Shown here piece after piece: positions 1 to 8,834 of a stretch of 50,845 nucleotides of DNA; the first letter of the stretch is position 1; each line of letters begins with the position of its first letter. Source of the DNA: Bacillus pseudomycoides (lineage in GTDB: Bacteria > Bacillota > Bacilli > Bacillales > Bacillaceae_G); NCBI RefSeq assembly GCF_002582035.1, contig NZ_NUQE01000021.1:1-50845 (forward strand), written 5' to 3'. The position numbers were made by a program, and so were the translations under genes. The notes under the pieces were generated by a model, which did no database searches, had not been told where the DNA came from, and saw only the letters and a program-made list of their open reading frames with translations.

Positions 1-660
1 GAGAAGGAAATCCAAATACTGCAAACAAAAATAACGGACTATGAGGAAGAAATAGAAAGTCAAAATAAATTGCATACAACAAAAAATATGGACTATGAAA
101 AGGAATTGAAGATCCTTAAAGAAAGAAATGAAACCTTGGATGGAGAGTTGGGAAATTACAAGACCGAAAAAGAGAAGGAAATCCAATTCCTTCAAACAAA
201 ATTAATGGACTATGAAAATTATCAAAAAAAATTAGAACAAGAGAACGCTAATCTGACAGGTGAAATTGAAAATTATAGAAAAAAAGTAGAAAAACAAATA
301 TCTATGGAAAAGGAACAGGAAGAATTAATCATTACCTTAACTGAAAAAATAAATAAATTTCAGAAAAAACAAAAAATATATGAAACTTTACAACAAAAAT
401 TAAAAGGGAAAAATGAAGAATTAAATATGGAAGAGAAAAGGAGAGTTGTTCTTCAACAGCAATTGCAAAGGAACACAACGCATTTAGCTTTAATGCAAAG
501 CACTGAGAATAGAGTCGATTATGAACAAATTCAAAAGTTAGTTGAGCAAATAGAGGAATGTGGAAAAAATATAGCTGAAAGTGTTTTTTCAATTCATCAT
601 TTAAAGAGAGAAATTACCCAATTAAATAATGAAATTTTAAAATGGGAAAATATTATTTAA
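1..660 (+). CDS. Coiled-coil protein, C-terminal part (5' end outside window)
   Basis: The reading frame is open from base 1, so this is the 3' part of a longer gene. The visible 219 residues are almost all Glu, Lys, Gln, Asn and Leu in heptad-like spacing, without Cys-rich or membrane segments, which indicates a long alpha-helical coiled coil. There is an internal repeat: the segment EKEIQILQTKITDYE (bases 1-51) returns as EKEIQFLQTKLMDYE (bases about 172-222), and the DNA is similar too. No enzymatic motif is visible. A putative glycosyltransferase gene follows on the same strand 105 bp downstream. In such contexts coiled-coil proteins are often scaffolds, but its function is unknown. Confidence 0.8.
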   Translation, partial: EKEIQILQTKITDYEEEIESQNKLHTTKNMDYEKELKILKERNETLDGELGNYKTEKEKEIQFLQTKLMDYENYQKKLEQENANLTGEIENYRKKVEKQISMEKEQEELIITLTEKINKFQKKQKIYETLQQKLKGKNEELNMEEKRRVVLQQQLQRNTTHLALMQSTENRVDYEQIQKLVEQIEECGKNIAESVFSIHHLKREITQLNNEILKWENII

Positions 661-765
661 TAGATGCGATTCGATAAATCATATAGACTTTACCGTACTT
701 AAAAAAGAAAAAATATCACTTTATTTCGATTTGGTTATTAAACTTTATGCAGGAGCAAATCTGCA

Positions 766-1545
766 ATGGAGTTGGTTGTTGTGAAATATCTAAATTATAA
801 CTATGAAAATCACATGCTTTTAACCCATCAGGTATTAAAGTTAATTGATCTGGCGATATTTCAAAAAAAAGGTCTCTCGCTAGCCCGCTTTGGAATTGGA
901 GAGATCACTTATTTAACAAGTAAGGCAAGTACCGTTTTAGTTCAGCAATTTGAATGCTATAAATCCTATGCTGGAATTACTAGTTCACCTGAAGAGATTA
1001 GAAGGCAACTGATTCAAGCATTGAAGACCACTGATATAGCCGGTTTAATTTCAACCCCTAGGTTAGACTTCTGGGGAAAAACAACTAAGCAAGTTTTACA
1101 GGATCTTCAGTTCATACCTATGAAAGTTTGTTGTGCCTGGGTTATGCACGATTTTGTAGGTGAAGGAATGTTTTGGGAATGGATAAGGGATAAGAAAATG
1201 GTCCTTGTAGGACGACGCTCTGAGCATGCCAAGATATTGTTCCAAAGACAAGGGATACAAGTTGTTGATACGATAAACTTGGAAGGATATAAGGATTTAG
1301 ATAAAGTTCAAAACTACCTCGCCCAGCTTGCTGATTGGGAAATTGCCCTTATTTCTGCAGGAATCCCTGCCACCATTTTAGCACCAAGAGTTGCAAAGAC
1401 AACAGGTAAAGTAGCGATCGATTTTGGGCATGCACTCGATATTTTGCTTGACGGTAAAAACTTCAATCATTTTCAGTTAGTTCAAGAATGGGAAAATCGG
1501 TGTATGGACTCAGATGAATACGGGAATGACGATAATTCAAAGTAA
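766..1545 (+). CDS. GT-D fold domain glycosyltransferase-like protein
   Basis: A 259-residue soluble protein. It contains LARFGIGEITYL near residue 45, then a basic/aromatic middle with LVGRRSEHAKILFQ and later AGIPATILAPRVAKTTGKVAIDFGHALDIL. This order (an R-x-G-x-x-E-like segment, a G-R-R/N segment and a C-terminal GKVAIDFGHxLD block) is what I associate with GT-D fold bacterial glycosyltransferases, which use a nucleotide sugar. The start at ATG 766 has AGGAG about 10 nt upstream. The gene is followed by a hairpin with a T run. Proximity to spore-surface-like genes suggests glycosylation of surface proteins, but acceptor and sugar are unknown. Confidence 0.7.
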   Translation: MELVVVKYLNYNYENHMLLTHQVLKLIDLAIFQKKGLSLARFGIGEITYLTSKASTVLVQQFECYKSYAGITSSPEEIRRQLIQALKTTDIAGLISTPRLDFWGKTTKQVLQDLQFIPMKVCCAWVMHDFVGEGMFWEWIRDKKMVLVGRRSEHAKILFQRQGIQVVDTINLEGYKDLDKVQNYLAQLADWEIALISAGIPATILAPRVAKTTGKVAIDFGHALDILLDGKNFNHFQLVQEWENRCMDSDEYGNDDNSK

Positions 1546-1554
1546 AAATATAAT

Positions 1555-1606
1555 ACTCGCAACTCCAATTTGCCTTCCTAAGCGAGTAGAGAGCTGCGAG
1601 TTTTTG
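1555..1606 (+). terminator. Rho-independent terminator after the GT-D gene
   Basis: ACTCGCAACTC pairs with GAGCTGCGAGT (one mismatch) and is followed by TTTTTGG. It lies 10 nt after the stop of the glycosyltransferase-like gene. Confidence 0.6.
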
Positions 1607-1802
1607 GTATAATACATTTCATCTGTAAGTGGCAAATCAATTTCAAAACCCACAGCTCTTACGTGCCAAAAGTTTTGAAAATATAAAAAGGAGTACCTCC
1701 GAAAATTCTTGTATATTGAAGGTAATGATACCAAACAAAAACAAGAATAGAGGTAGACCCCTATGTCTATTCTATGATGAGGAAGTCTGTTTGACATACA
1801 AG

Positions 1803-1850
1803 ATTTATCCCGCTATTTGCGGGCGGTAAGGATTGGTTCAACTAACCATC
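1803..1850. other. Two adjacent short hairpins in the 357-bp gap
   Basis: CCCGC-tattt-GCGGG (1809-1823) is followed by TGGTT-caact-AACCA (1834-1848). No T run follows, so these are not simple terminators. The rest of the gap 1607-1902 shows only AT-rich sequence and no supported gene. The paired hairpins could be part of a dispersed repeat or a structured RNA end. Confidence 0.3.
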
Positions 1851-1902
1851 AGTGTAAATGGAAAAAATTATCACTAACAAAAGTTTCGCTTTATATGACT
1901 TC

Positions 1903-2482
1903 CTAATTCACAAGTTTGATATTTAATGGGATAACTTTTTTTTCATTGATTTGAAAGCATTTCACTACTGGTGTCTTATTGGCAAACGATATAATCAGTT
2001 GCGCGACATTGGGATAATTGCTGTAAGCAATATCTCCTGCAGATGGATATGCTTTGTCTGTCGGATGGGAATGATAAATGCCTAATAGCGATTCATCCAT
2101 TTTGGCCATTATCTCAAAAACTCGGCGGATTTCTTCAAGATCCATTGAAAAAGAAACAGGACTCTGATCCATATTTTTCATTTGCCATATGGTCCTTGCT
2201 ATTCCGTTTTTTCCTGTTAATAATCCACACGCTTCATAAGGTAATTCCTTTTCGCAGTGATTGATTATTTCTTTCCATACCTTATTTGTTAAAGAAAAAG
2301 ATCTTAAGGAAGAACTAAGATTGGGCTCTTTTCCCGCAGCATCCTCCTTTTTGGATCGAATTTCCCTGTTTAAGGGGATGAATAACGGACTGATAAGGCT
2401 GTGTTTTTATTTCGGATTGGCTGTTTTCTTTAGCCTCGCTCATTTTTTTAAGTACGTACTGTCGGAAACTTTCAAAACTCAT
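1903..2482 (-). pseudogene. M67 (JAMM/MPN) family metallopeptidase, frameshifted
   Basis: Read on the minus strand. The 3' part encodes a JAMM domain: the conserved Glu in YEACGLLTG and the zinc motif HSHPTDKAYPSAGD (H-x-H-P-x7-S-x2-D). This frame has no ATG, GTG or TTG before the domain begins. An ATG with a good ribosome site (AGGAGAG, 2482) opens a frame MSFESFRQYVLKKMSE that ends at 2315 in another phase. Removing one A from the A5 run near 2340-2345 would join both into one 192-residue protein, with an Asn/Ser-rich linker before the JAMM domain. The total length, 580 nt, is 3n+1, as expected for one inserted base. Family members cleave isopeptide bonds or cysteine-carrier adducts; the substrate here is unknown. 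The alternative is a 55-residue separate protein followed by a start-less domain. Confidence 0.65.
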
Positions 2483-2625
2483 TCTTAATCATCTCTCCTT
2501 TTTTACTAACATATAATATTTATATGAACTTAGGTATTGAGTGGTAACTTTGTTATAAAGAAATAGGTTTTTATTTCATAGACTGACTGTTTGATGAAGG
2601 TGATAAAAGGTAAGGGGGATAAGAA

Positions 2626-3849
2626 ATGGATGTAATAGTTAACCTTCAAGGTCAAGAGAAGGGGAAAATCCCTTATGAATCATTGGCAGCTTTTTATCTC
2701 ATTTTTCGTGAGTTAGGCTACCAAGTTCGATTTGATTCAGAACATCAAAAGATTAATATAAATTCGGGATTATCGGGTAAGCAAATCCTTATCTCTCAGG
2801 ATGAAAATAAAATGTTTGATTCATTTAGAAAAGATAAGCTAGAATGGGAATTTCTTGAACATATCCAAAAATTCCTGTCAGGATGCGGAGCAAACGTAAT
2901 TATAAAAAATGATCAGGATATTTCGGTAAAGGCTGATTTGCATGTTAAACTTTCACTTTTGAAAGTCCCATCTATAAAGCAACCTGTCCTAGAATTGACT
3001 CATGATTCAACATCAATGAACCAAAAGTGGCTGGACATTTTTCGGAATGAATGCTGGAAAATCGGAATAAAATTCAACGCCAATGAGGCAGCCAATCAAA
3101 TAGTTCCTTATGTGAGGGTTCGGTTGAAGTATCCGGAATTTAATGATGAGCTATTTTGGAATAAATTTGGTGCAAACGGTGCTATTATCGTTGCGATGGG
3201 GATATTAGCCCGTTTACAAAGAGATGCTCCTTTATCTTTTTTGTCCAATGTCTCTCTTGAAAATTTTTCGATTTTATTCGGAGCTTCATCAAGTAAAAAG
3301 CAAATAAATAATGATTTGAAAAAAGTAAAAAAAGACGCTGTAGATGATCAAGGCCTTACAATTGAAAAGTCGAGTAAGGTCATTAGGGAAGCAGAGGTAT
3401 TTTTTGATTACCGTCTTCTTATAGATAAAAGTGATAACAAGAAAATTAAGGTTTTGGGGAACCTGCATATAAAAAATATTGGAACCGAAGTATTACGGAA
3501 TCCTGTTATTTGTTTACGCTCCACACCTGAGGAGAGCATAAAGATAACTGGACAGATATTACCGCCGAATATAGTCAAAACCTTTGGGGTTATGAGTAAC
3601 GAAGGAACAAAAGGATGGAAATACATGAATGAAGATTGGTTTGAACAGACTATGAAGGGAGAAAACTGGATATGTCCTATCCAGCAAGTGAATATTTATC
3701 CTCAGCAAATAGAATCATTATCAAATCTGCAAATAAACATATCCAATCTCGAGGAACAGGAAAGCATTCTAGTCGAGGCATTTGTATTCTTTCAGGAGCA
3801 AGAATTGGAATTTGCCGCTAATAACCGAATATCCATTTCATTATTGTAA
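2626..3849 (+). CDS. Unrecognised 407-residue soluble protein
   Basis: I do not recognise this family. The start ATG has a GGGGG ribosome site 5' of it. It has no signal peptide or membrane segment. The N-terminal 100 residues begin MDVIVNLQGQEKGKIPYESLAAFY and look like a small alpha/beta unit. Residues about 155-195 contain PYVRVRLKYPEFNDELFWNKFGANGAIIVAMGILARLQ, faintly like the tail of cell-wall amidase-type proteins. The region after residue about 260 is beta-rich. The gene is divergent from the M67 gene and convergent with the Cys-rich spore-surface-like gene, sharing a bidirectional terminator with it. A role in the spore envelope is only a guess from location. Confidence 0.65.
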   Translation: MDVIVNLQGQEKGKIPYESLAAFYLIFRELGYQVRFDSEHQKININSGLSGKQILISQDENKMFDSFRKDKLEWEFLEHIQKFLSGCGANVIIKNDQDISVKADLHVKLSLLKVPSIKQPVLELTHDSTSMNQKWLDIFRNECWKIGIKFNANEAANQIVPYVRVRLKYPEFNDELFWNKFGANGAIIVAMGILARLQRDAPLSFLSNVSLENFSILFGASSSKKQINNDLKKVKKDAVDDQGLTIEKSSKVIREAEVFFDYRLLIDKSDNKKIKVLGNLHIKNIGTEVLRNPVICLRSTPEESIKITGQILPPNIVKTFGVMSNEGTKGWKYMNEDWFEQTMKGENWICPIQQVNIYPQQIESLSNLQINISNLEEQESILVEAFVFFQEQELEFAANNRISISLL

Positions 3850-3921
3850 GTATCATTTTAGTATACTGATGAACAGCCCCTCAATTTTTTTATGTGCAAT
3901 TAGGCATTTATATAAAATATA

Positions 3922-3945
3922 AACCGGGAAAAGTTTTTCCCGGTT
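3922..3945. terminator. Bidirectional terminator
   Basis: AACCGGGAAAA-gt-TTTTCCCGGTT is a near-perfect hairpin between two convergent genes. T-rich sequence follows on the plus strand and A/T-rich sequence on the minus strand. Confidence 0.65.
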
Positions 3946-3978
3946 ATTTTAATAGGTATAGTTATTTTAATTTTACGA

Positions 3979-5136
3979 CTAGAAACGTGAGCATGCTGCA
4001 ACTGATATTGTTCCTGTTGATGGAGGAACTCCCACAGAGACATTTTGCGCTAAAACTAATGTATCGACACCGCTACTCTCTTTGATGATTAAAGTTACAG
4101 TTCTTGTTGCAGAGTTTAAGACTAGCGTGAAGGATGCATTTTCTTCCGCCTGGCCAGCCAATTTAAATATGCCGACGCCAGTTACTGTAAGTGTAGTAGG
4201 CGGAGTTCCAGTTCCGCAAGTTGGTTGGTTAAATTGAGTCGCTACAAAGGTAAAGCTTTGATCAACTGCAGGTTCACCAGTTGGATCTTCTTGCGGGAAG
4301 TCTCGGAAATTGACTAATAATTCACTTTCCGCTAGAGTACATTGATCACAAATTGTAGTAGTGAAAGTGTTAAAGTTTCCTGTAACGCTAGCTAAACCAG
4401 TGCCGTCGGCTACTAAAATAGTTCGTGTTTCGGTACTTGGTATAAATGCGCTCCCTTGACATAAGCAGTTTTCAGGCGGGAAGAATGTTGGACATTGTTC
4501 TGGGAAAGCAGGGAATGGCGGACATTGAGGAGTTATCTCCTCAATTGGGATCGCTTGACGAGGACCGCAGAATTTCGCCTCCACTTCTAATTTAACTGGT
4601 CTTGTTACTTGAACGTCTTTACATAGCACAACATCAAGTAAAACAAAGTCACCTAACAATTGATTGAAGACTACACTACAGTTTGTATCGAAGACATTAC
4701 ACTCGATGCTAATTAATGGATCAAGCGTAGGGTCTGTCGGTACACAGAGTATTACTTCGTCAATAAAGGTAACAGGTACGGAGAAAGTACAAAGAGTAGT
4801 AGTTACTGGTGGAGTACCAGTAGTACAAGTGAACGTAACCGTTACAGTTGCTGTGATACCAAGAGTTACAATTCTAGCACTAGGTACGCCAATATTTGCA
4901 GGTCTTGTATCCACTACTTCACAGAACGTGTCAGTTATTCCACATGTCGCATTTACCGTTCCCCCAAGGTGAAGGCAATTTTGAATGTCTGCAGTACAGC
5001 CTGCGGGAATCGAAACTTTGTTGCGATCCCGGTTTGTCAGGACAACCCAGTCATAAACCTTTGTAACTTCAATACATTCCGGGCCAATTAGGTTGGGAGT
5101 CTGTCTACCCTGAATGGGCTTAATATTCTTCTTCAT
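3979..5136 (-). CDS. Cys-rich spore-surface-like protein (SPOCS/DUF3794-like N-terminus, tentative)
   Basis: A 385-residue protein. The start is ATG 5136 (MKKNIKPIQGRQT), chosen because GGAAAGG lies 7-12 nt upstream; an in-frame ATG 36 nt earlier lacks a site. It is rich in Thr, Val, Pro and Cys, has no classical signal peptide and almost no charged clusters. The segment ECIEVTKVYDWVV followed by CTADIQNC and the later VVLCKDVQVTRPVKLEVEAKFCG resemble spore-coat/exosporium SPOCS-type domains. A Pro/Cys linker (PPFPAFPEQCPTFFPPENCLCQG) precedes a third beta-rich Thr-rich domain. A sigma-K-like promoter sits just upstream, fitting synthesis in the mother cell late in sporulation. The protein probably cross-links into the spore surface through disulfides. 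The family assignment is tentative; the spore role is better supported by the promoter. Confidence 0.6.
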   Translation of the reverse strand: MKKNIKPIQGRQTPNLIGPECIEVTKVYDWVVLTNRDRNKVSIPAGCTADIQNCLHLGGTVNATCGITDTFCEVVDTRPANIGVPSARIVTLGITATVTVTFTCTTGTPPVTTTLCTFSVPVTFIDEVILCVPTDPTLDPLISIECNVFDTNCSVVFNQLLGDFVLLDVVLCKDVQVTRPVKLEVEAKFCGPRQAIPIEEITPQCPPFPAFPEQCPTFFPPENCLCQGSAFIPSTETRTILVADGTGLASVTGNFNTFTTTICDQCTLAESELLVNFRDFPQEDPTGEPAVDQSFTFVATQFNQPTCGTGTPPTTLTVTGVGIFKLAGQAEENASFTLVLNSATRTVTLIIKESSGVDTLVLAQNVSVGVPPSTGTISVAACSRF

Positions 5137-5179
5137 GTTACACCTTTCCTTTCGATAATTACCTAATTTCATTTCAATA

Positions 5180-5208
5180 TATTGTATGGGTACTATTAAT
5201 GAGTGGTA
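5180..5208 (-). promoter_or_regulatory. Sigma-K-type promoter of the Cys-rich spore gene
   Basis: On the minus strand TACC is followed after 16 bp by CATACAATA. This matches the sigma-K pattern (AC near -35, CATAnnnTA at -10). It lies 44 nt before the chosen start codon of the spore-surface-like gene. Confidence 0.55.
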
Positions 5209-5439
5209 CGCCCTATTTTAAAAATAGGCTTAAACATATCCGGAAGAAATAATGACAAATGTAATGGTTTTTAGTATTTGAAAAAAGAATTAAGTCTCTT
5301 TTAATTATAGAAAATCTAATAACAGCAATTTGTTTTCCTAATAATATGTTCAACAATTTTACAAGTTTAAATAAGTTCCAGTTATATAGGAATATCATAT
5401 AATATGTTAAATCGTTTGGAATGAAAGGTGTGAATATGT

Positions 5440-5778
5440 ATGTTTCATGTTGAATGGCTAGACTTTGTCATCGTTATTTTAGCATCTTTCCGTTTGACCC
5501 GCTTGATTGTATTTGATGAAATTACTACCTTTATTCGTAAACCTTTTTTCTCAGTAACTGTTAAAGAGGGGGGGTCCGGACAAATAGAGCAAGTCATCGA
5601 ATTGAAAGGGGAAGGTTTACGTTATTTTATTGGTTCGCTTTTAAGTTGCTACTGGTGTGTCGGATTTTGGTGCTCCCTGGCAGTTGTAATTGTTTACTTC
5701 TGTTTCCCTTTTACTTTTCCTATTTTTCTTGTTTTTGCCGTGGCAGGGGCAGCTGCTGTGATTGAATCAAAAATATAA
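5440..5778 (+). CDS. DUF1360 (YjcA-like) sporulation membrane protein
   Basis: A 112-residue protein with a hydrophobic start (DFVIVILASFRLTRLIVFDE), a short polar loop, then GSLLSCYWCVGFWCSLAVVIVYF and a third hydrophobic stretch. The RLTRL..D.I and CYWC.GFW features are typical of DUF1360, whose Bacillus subtilis member YjcA is a sporulation protein. A CATATAAT box at 5396-5403 resembles sporulation-sigma -10 elements, but no convincing -35 was found. The location next to the spore-surface-like gene supports a sporulation role. The biochemical function is unknown. Confidence 0.75.
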   Translation: MFHVEWLDFVIVILASFRLTRLIVFDEITTFIRKPFFSVTVKEGGSGQIEQVIELKGEGLRYFIGSLLSCYWCVGFWCSLAVVIVYFCFPFTFPIFLVFAVAGAAAVIESKI

Positions 5779-6135
5779 TAATGTGTAGATGAAATTAATG
5801 GGGAGAAGGATGATAAATTTAAAGTGCATTATTATTCTATAGGAATAGATAGCTGAAGAGAAAAAACAGGAAAATGCGGCTTAAGTAAGTTGTATCACTG
5901 ACCTCTACGCCGCCAGCGTGGGAAGTATAATTTCCTATTGTATACTAAGGTGTCTGTAAATAACTTTATAATAAGGTTTTGAATGAATTTTGCTTTTTTA
6001 ATGAACTGTAATTTCTGATAGTTTTCTATAGTGTGTAACCAATTTTGCACTAAAGTAGCCGGCAATGGCTTTATATCAAGTTTTTTGAGATGTTATGATC
6101 ATAATTGGTAAGAAAAGCTTCATTTAGCTTTAGCC

Positions 6136-6166
6136 CCTTGGTTTAGTGACCAAGGAGGTATTTTTT
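6136..6166 (+). terminator. Terminator-like hairpin in the 5.8-6.4 kb gap
   Basis: CCTTGGT-ttagtg-ACCAAGG is followed by AGGTATTTTTTG. The surrounding gap 5779-6363 holds no supported gene. A possible open frame at 6184-6426 has no ribosome site and overlaps the yyaL remnant in another phase. Confidence 0.5.
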
Positions 6167-6363
6167 GTGAAAGTAACTGTTGAATGGGTAATACCTACTT
6201 AACCGAACTGATGTTGAACGAGCAACATAGGATCAAGTTCGAAAGACAGCATAATCCTCACTTCTTTGTGTCCAACTTATTGACTCAAATCCAACCATTA
6301 CACATTAAGGGATGGTTCTTGCTACTTTTCTCAATCAATTCGCCGCCTTGTCAGTGTTTAAGA

Positions 6364-6805
6364 TTAGTCCAAGATAATACTACCCCTTTATTATTCGTGA
6401 TAAAGAAGTGTATGACGGAGCGATGACTTCTGGAAATAGTGTGGCAGCCGTGTACGTCAACAAGTAGAAGAAATGTTTACAACGTTCTCAAAAGTATTAT
6501 CTTCATATGGAAGTGGGCATGCACAATTTTTACAAAGTTTATTGTTGATGAAGTCTCCTGAAATAGAAATTGTCATTGTTGGGGAAGATAGTGATGGGAG
6601 AAGAATATTAGTGAAAAAACTACATAAGTCATTTACTCAAAACAAAGCGGTATTAGTTGCAGAATCTCCAGCTGAATTTTCGGGAATTGCAGAATTTGCG
6701 ATTCGTCATAAGAAGATTGAAAACAAAATGACGGTGTATATTTGTCAAAATTACGAATGTGAGCAGCTGTTGACAGATATGAATGAAATAGTAAGGAAAA
6801 TATAG
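6364..6805 (+). pseudogene. yyaL-like (DUF255, thioredoxin-domain) gene remnant, C-terminal
   Basis: The frame from about 6364 reads LVQDNTTPFIIRDKEVYDGAMTSGNSVAAV, which is the characteristic KEVYDGAxPSGNSVAA block of YyaL/spermatogenesis-associated protein 20 homologues. It then runs into a stop. After a shift near 6462 the frame continues as VEEMFTTFSKVLSSYGSGHAQFLQSLL and ends with IVIVGEDSDG..VYICQNYECEQLLTD, the family's C-terminus. The sequence normally lying between the two blocks is missing, so there is an internal deletion plus a frame change. The N-terminal two thirds (about 550 residues) are absent. The gene cannot make a working enzyme. Confidence 0.65.
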
Positions 6806-7027
6806 TATAAGGTATACTTTTGTGTTTGAGTAATGTGATATAAAAGAAATTTAGTAGGGCGCGAATTCTTAGAGAAGTAGCGTCTTTTTTTATGTGCTAA
6901 AGAACAGACTGGTTACAAAAAGAGGGATAATAAGATATTTTGTCGAATGAGTTTTCGTAAAACAATGAATTGAAAAAAGTTAATATGTATTACAGTAGAA
7001 GTTATAGTTAAAAAAGGGGTACTCACA

Positions 7028-8123
7028 TTGGATAAAATAAAAAAATTATCAATCCCAAATAACGTAAGAGTCATTGTTATTTCTGATATTCATGGAGAAT
7101 TAGAACTTTTCAAAGCGTTATTAGAAAAAGTTAATTTTAACACAGAGGATTACTTAATTATTAATGGTGATCTTTGTGAGAAAGGCAGCAACAGTAAAGG
7201 TGTTGTAAGCTATGTAATGGAACTTTCAGCTAAAAATCCAAAGGTTCATGTTATAGAAGGCAATTGTGATACTTTAGTTGAAGATCTTGTAAATGAAAAT
7301 CCTCAGTTAATAAACTACTTATATACGAAACAGCATTCTATATTCAATGAATGGCTTGCGGACTTAGGATATTTTGTGAGCGAAGATACAAATATCGGAG
7401 AGGTAAAGGAAATATTAATAAGTCATTTTTCAAAAGACATGAAGTGGCTTACAGAATTACCAACTGCTATTGAAACAGAAGACTATATTTTTGTTCACGC
7501 AGGATTAGAGGACATAGAGAACTGGAAAGACACAGATCGAGATACTGCTTATTACACTGCCGGCATTTTTACATAAGTCACATCGTGCGAATAAATATGT
7601 AATAGTAGGGCATTGGCCAGTTGTTAATTATTCTTCAGACGTCCCTGCTGATAATCCGATTATTGATTAAAACAAAAAAATAATTGCAATCGACGGTGGA
7701 AACGCCATTAAAGAAACTGGTCAATTAAATGCATTTATCATTTATAGATCATCTGCTGGAGATATATTTTCGTATACATACATGGACCATTTTCCAAAAT
7801 GTAAAGTGTTAAAAGACTTTCGTGCAGAACCTATGATGGTTGGTTCTATTACTTATCCACTATATGATATAGTTCCAGTCGAAAAAAATGAACACTTCAC
7901 TTTATGCAAACGGCTAGAAACAAAGCAGCTACTTTACGTTAAAAATGAATATCTTCATAAAAATAAAACCGGGTATTTTACTGCAAAAACAGATGTTTCC
8001 TGCGCGCAAATAAATGTAAGTAAAGGAGATATTGTATCTGTAGTCGATGATAGCTGTACGGGATATAACTTGATAAAAAGAGATGGTGTAGTCGGCTGGG
8101 TGGCTAAAAATATTCTTGGTTAA
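7028..8123 (+). pseudogene. Calcineurin-like metallophosphatase with C-terminal SH3-like domain, broken
   Basis: TTG start at 7028. The first frame (182 residues) has the metallophosphatase motifs VISDIHGELELF, INGDLCEKG, EGNCD and FVHAGLED. It ends at 7576. One T too many in the T5 run near 7566-7570 is enough to explain this: in the next phase the text continues LHKSHRANKYVIVGHWPVVNY (the GHxP block), then a TAA at about 7667, then KKIIAIDGGNAI and a C-terminal part (to 8123) that ends GVVGWVAKNILG, like an SH3b domain. The total, 1096 nt, is 3n+1. So a protein of about 364 residues has been hit by one frameshift and one nonsense change. A Ser/Thr phosphatase-type ancestor is likely. The two frames might still make separate fragments, but no ribosome site supports the second. 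Confidence 0.7.
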
Positions 8124-8164
8124 AACAAATAAGTTACTTAATATATGAAAAGGAGAATTGTGAA

Positions 8165-8671
8165 TTGGTTCATCAGCTAGAAATAGAAGAAATTAAAATA
8201 ATTGATGAAGATATTGAAGAGCTTTCAGAACTTTTAAAAGTAGTAGTGGATGACGGGGCATCAATAGGTTTTTTACCGCCAATGAAACAAGAAGAAGCGA
8301 TAAAGTACTGGGAAACCGTGTTAAGTCCTGAAGTTATACTATTTATTGCAAGGATAAACAATGAAGTAGCAGGCAGCGTACAATTGCATTTAAGTACGAA
8401 GCAAAACGGAAGTCATCGAGCTGAAATTGGAAAATTAATGACTCATCCTAAGTTTAGGCGTAATGGAATTGGACGTGCACTCATGAAAAAAGCAGAAGAA
8501 AGAGCAAATCAAGAAAATAGATCTTTGTTAGTATTAGATACAAGAGAAGGAGATCCTTCTAATCAACTATATGCATCATTAGGATTTGTTGAAGCGGGGA
8601 AAATTCCACGCTATGCGGAATCGGCAAACGGAGAATTACATACAACGGTTTTTTATTATAAATGTATTTAG
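8165..8671 (+). CDS. GNAT family N-acetyltransferase
   Basis: 168 residues. The start is TTG 8165, set by AAAAGGAG with 9-nt spacing; no better start exists in frame. The acetyl-CoA binding motif is visible as IGKLMTHPKFRRNGIGRALMKKAEE (R/Q-x-x-G-x-G/A), followed by LVLDTREGDPSNQLYASLGFVEAG, the usual strand/helix of GNAT enzymes. The substrate cannot be read from sequence; the closest general type is a small-molecule acetyltransferase. It lies 41 nt after the broken metallophosphatase gene, same strand, and could be cotranscribed with it. Confidence 0.85.
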   Translation: MVHQLEIEEIKIIDEDIEELSELLKVVVDDGASIGFLPPMKQEEAIKYWETVLSPEVILFIARINNEVAGSVQLHLSTKQNGSHRAEIGKLMTHPKFRRNGIGRALMKKAEERANQENRSLLVLDTREGDPSNQLYASLGFVEAGKIPRYAESANGELHTTVFYYKCI

Positions 8672-8834
8672 TAACTTTTTTATATTCCCGTAGGGTAAAT
8701 ACAAGGACAAACTCCATTTATTAGCTTGGTTTCATAACCCATCTGAAAATGATGTGATTACAGTGGCAATAACATTGATTATTACCTAATTATTGAAATA
8801 CAAAATGAGAAAATGACAACGTGGAGGGGAAATT

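Noticed and set aside
1629-1829. 66-residue open frame in the gap after the GT-D gene
   Set aside because: No ribosome site; composition looks random and it covers the hairpin region.
6184-6426. 80-residue open frame
   Set aside because: No ribosome site, no sensible composition, and it overlaps the yyaL remnant in another phase.
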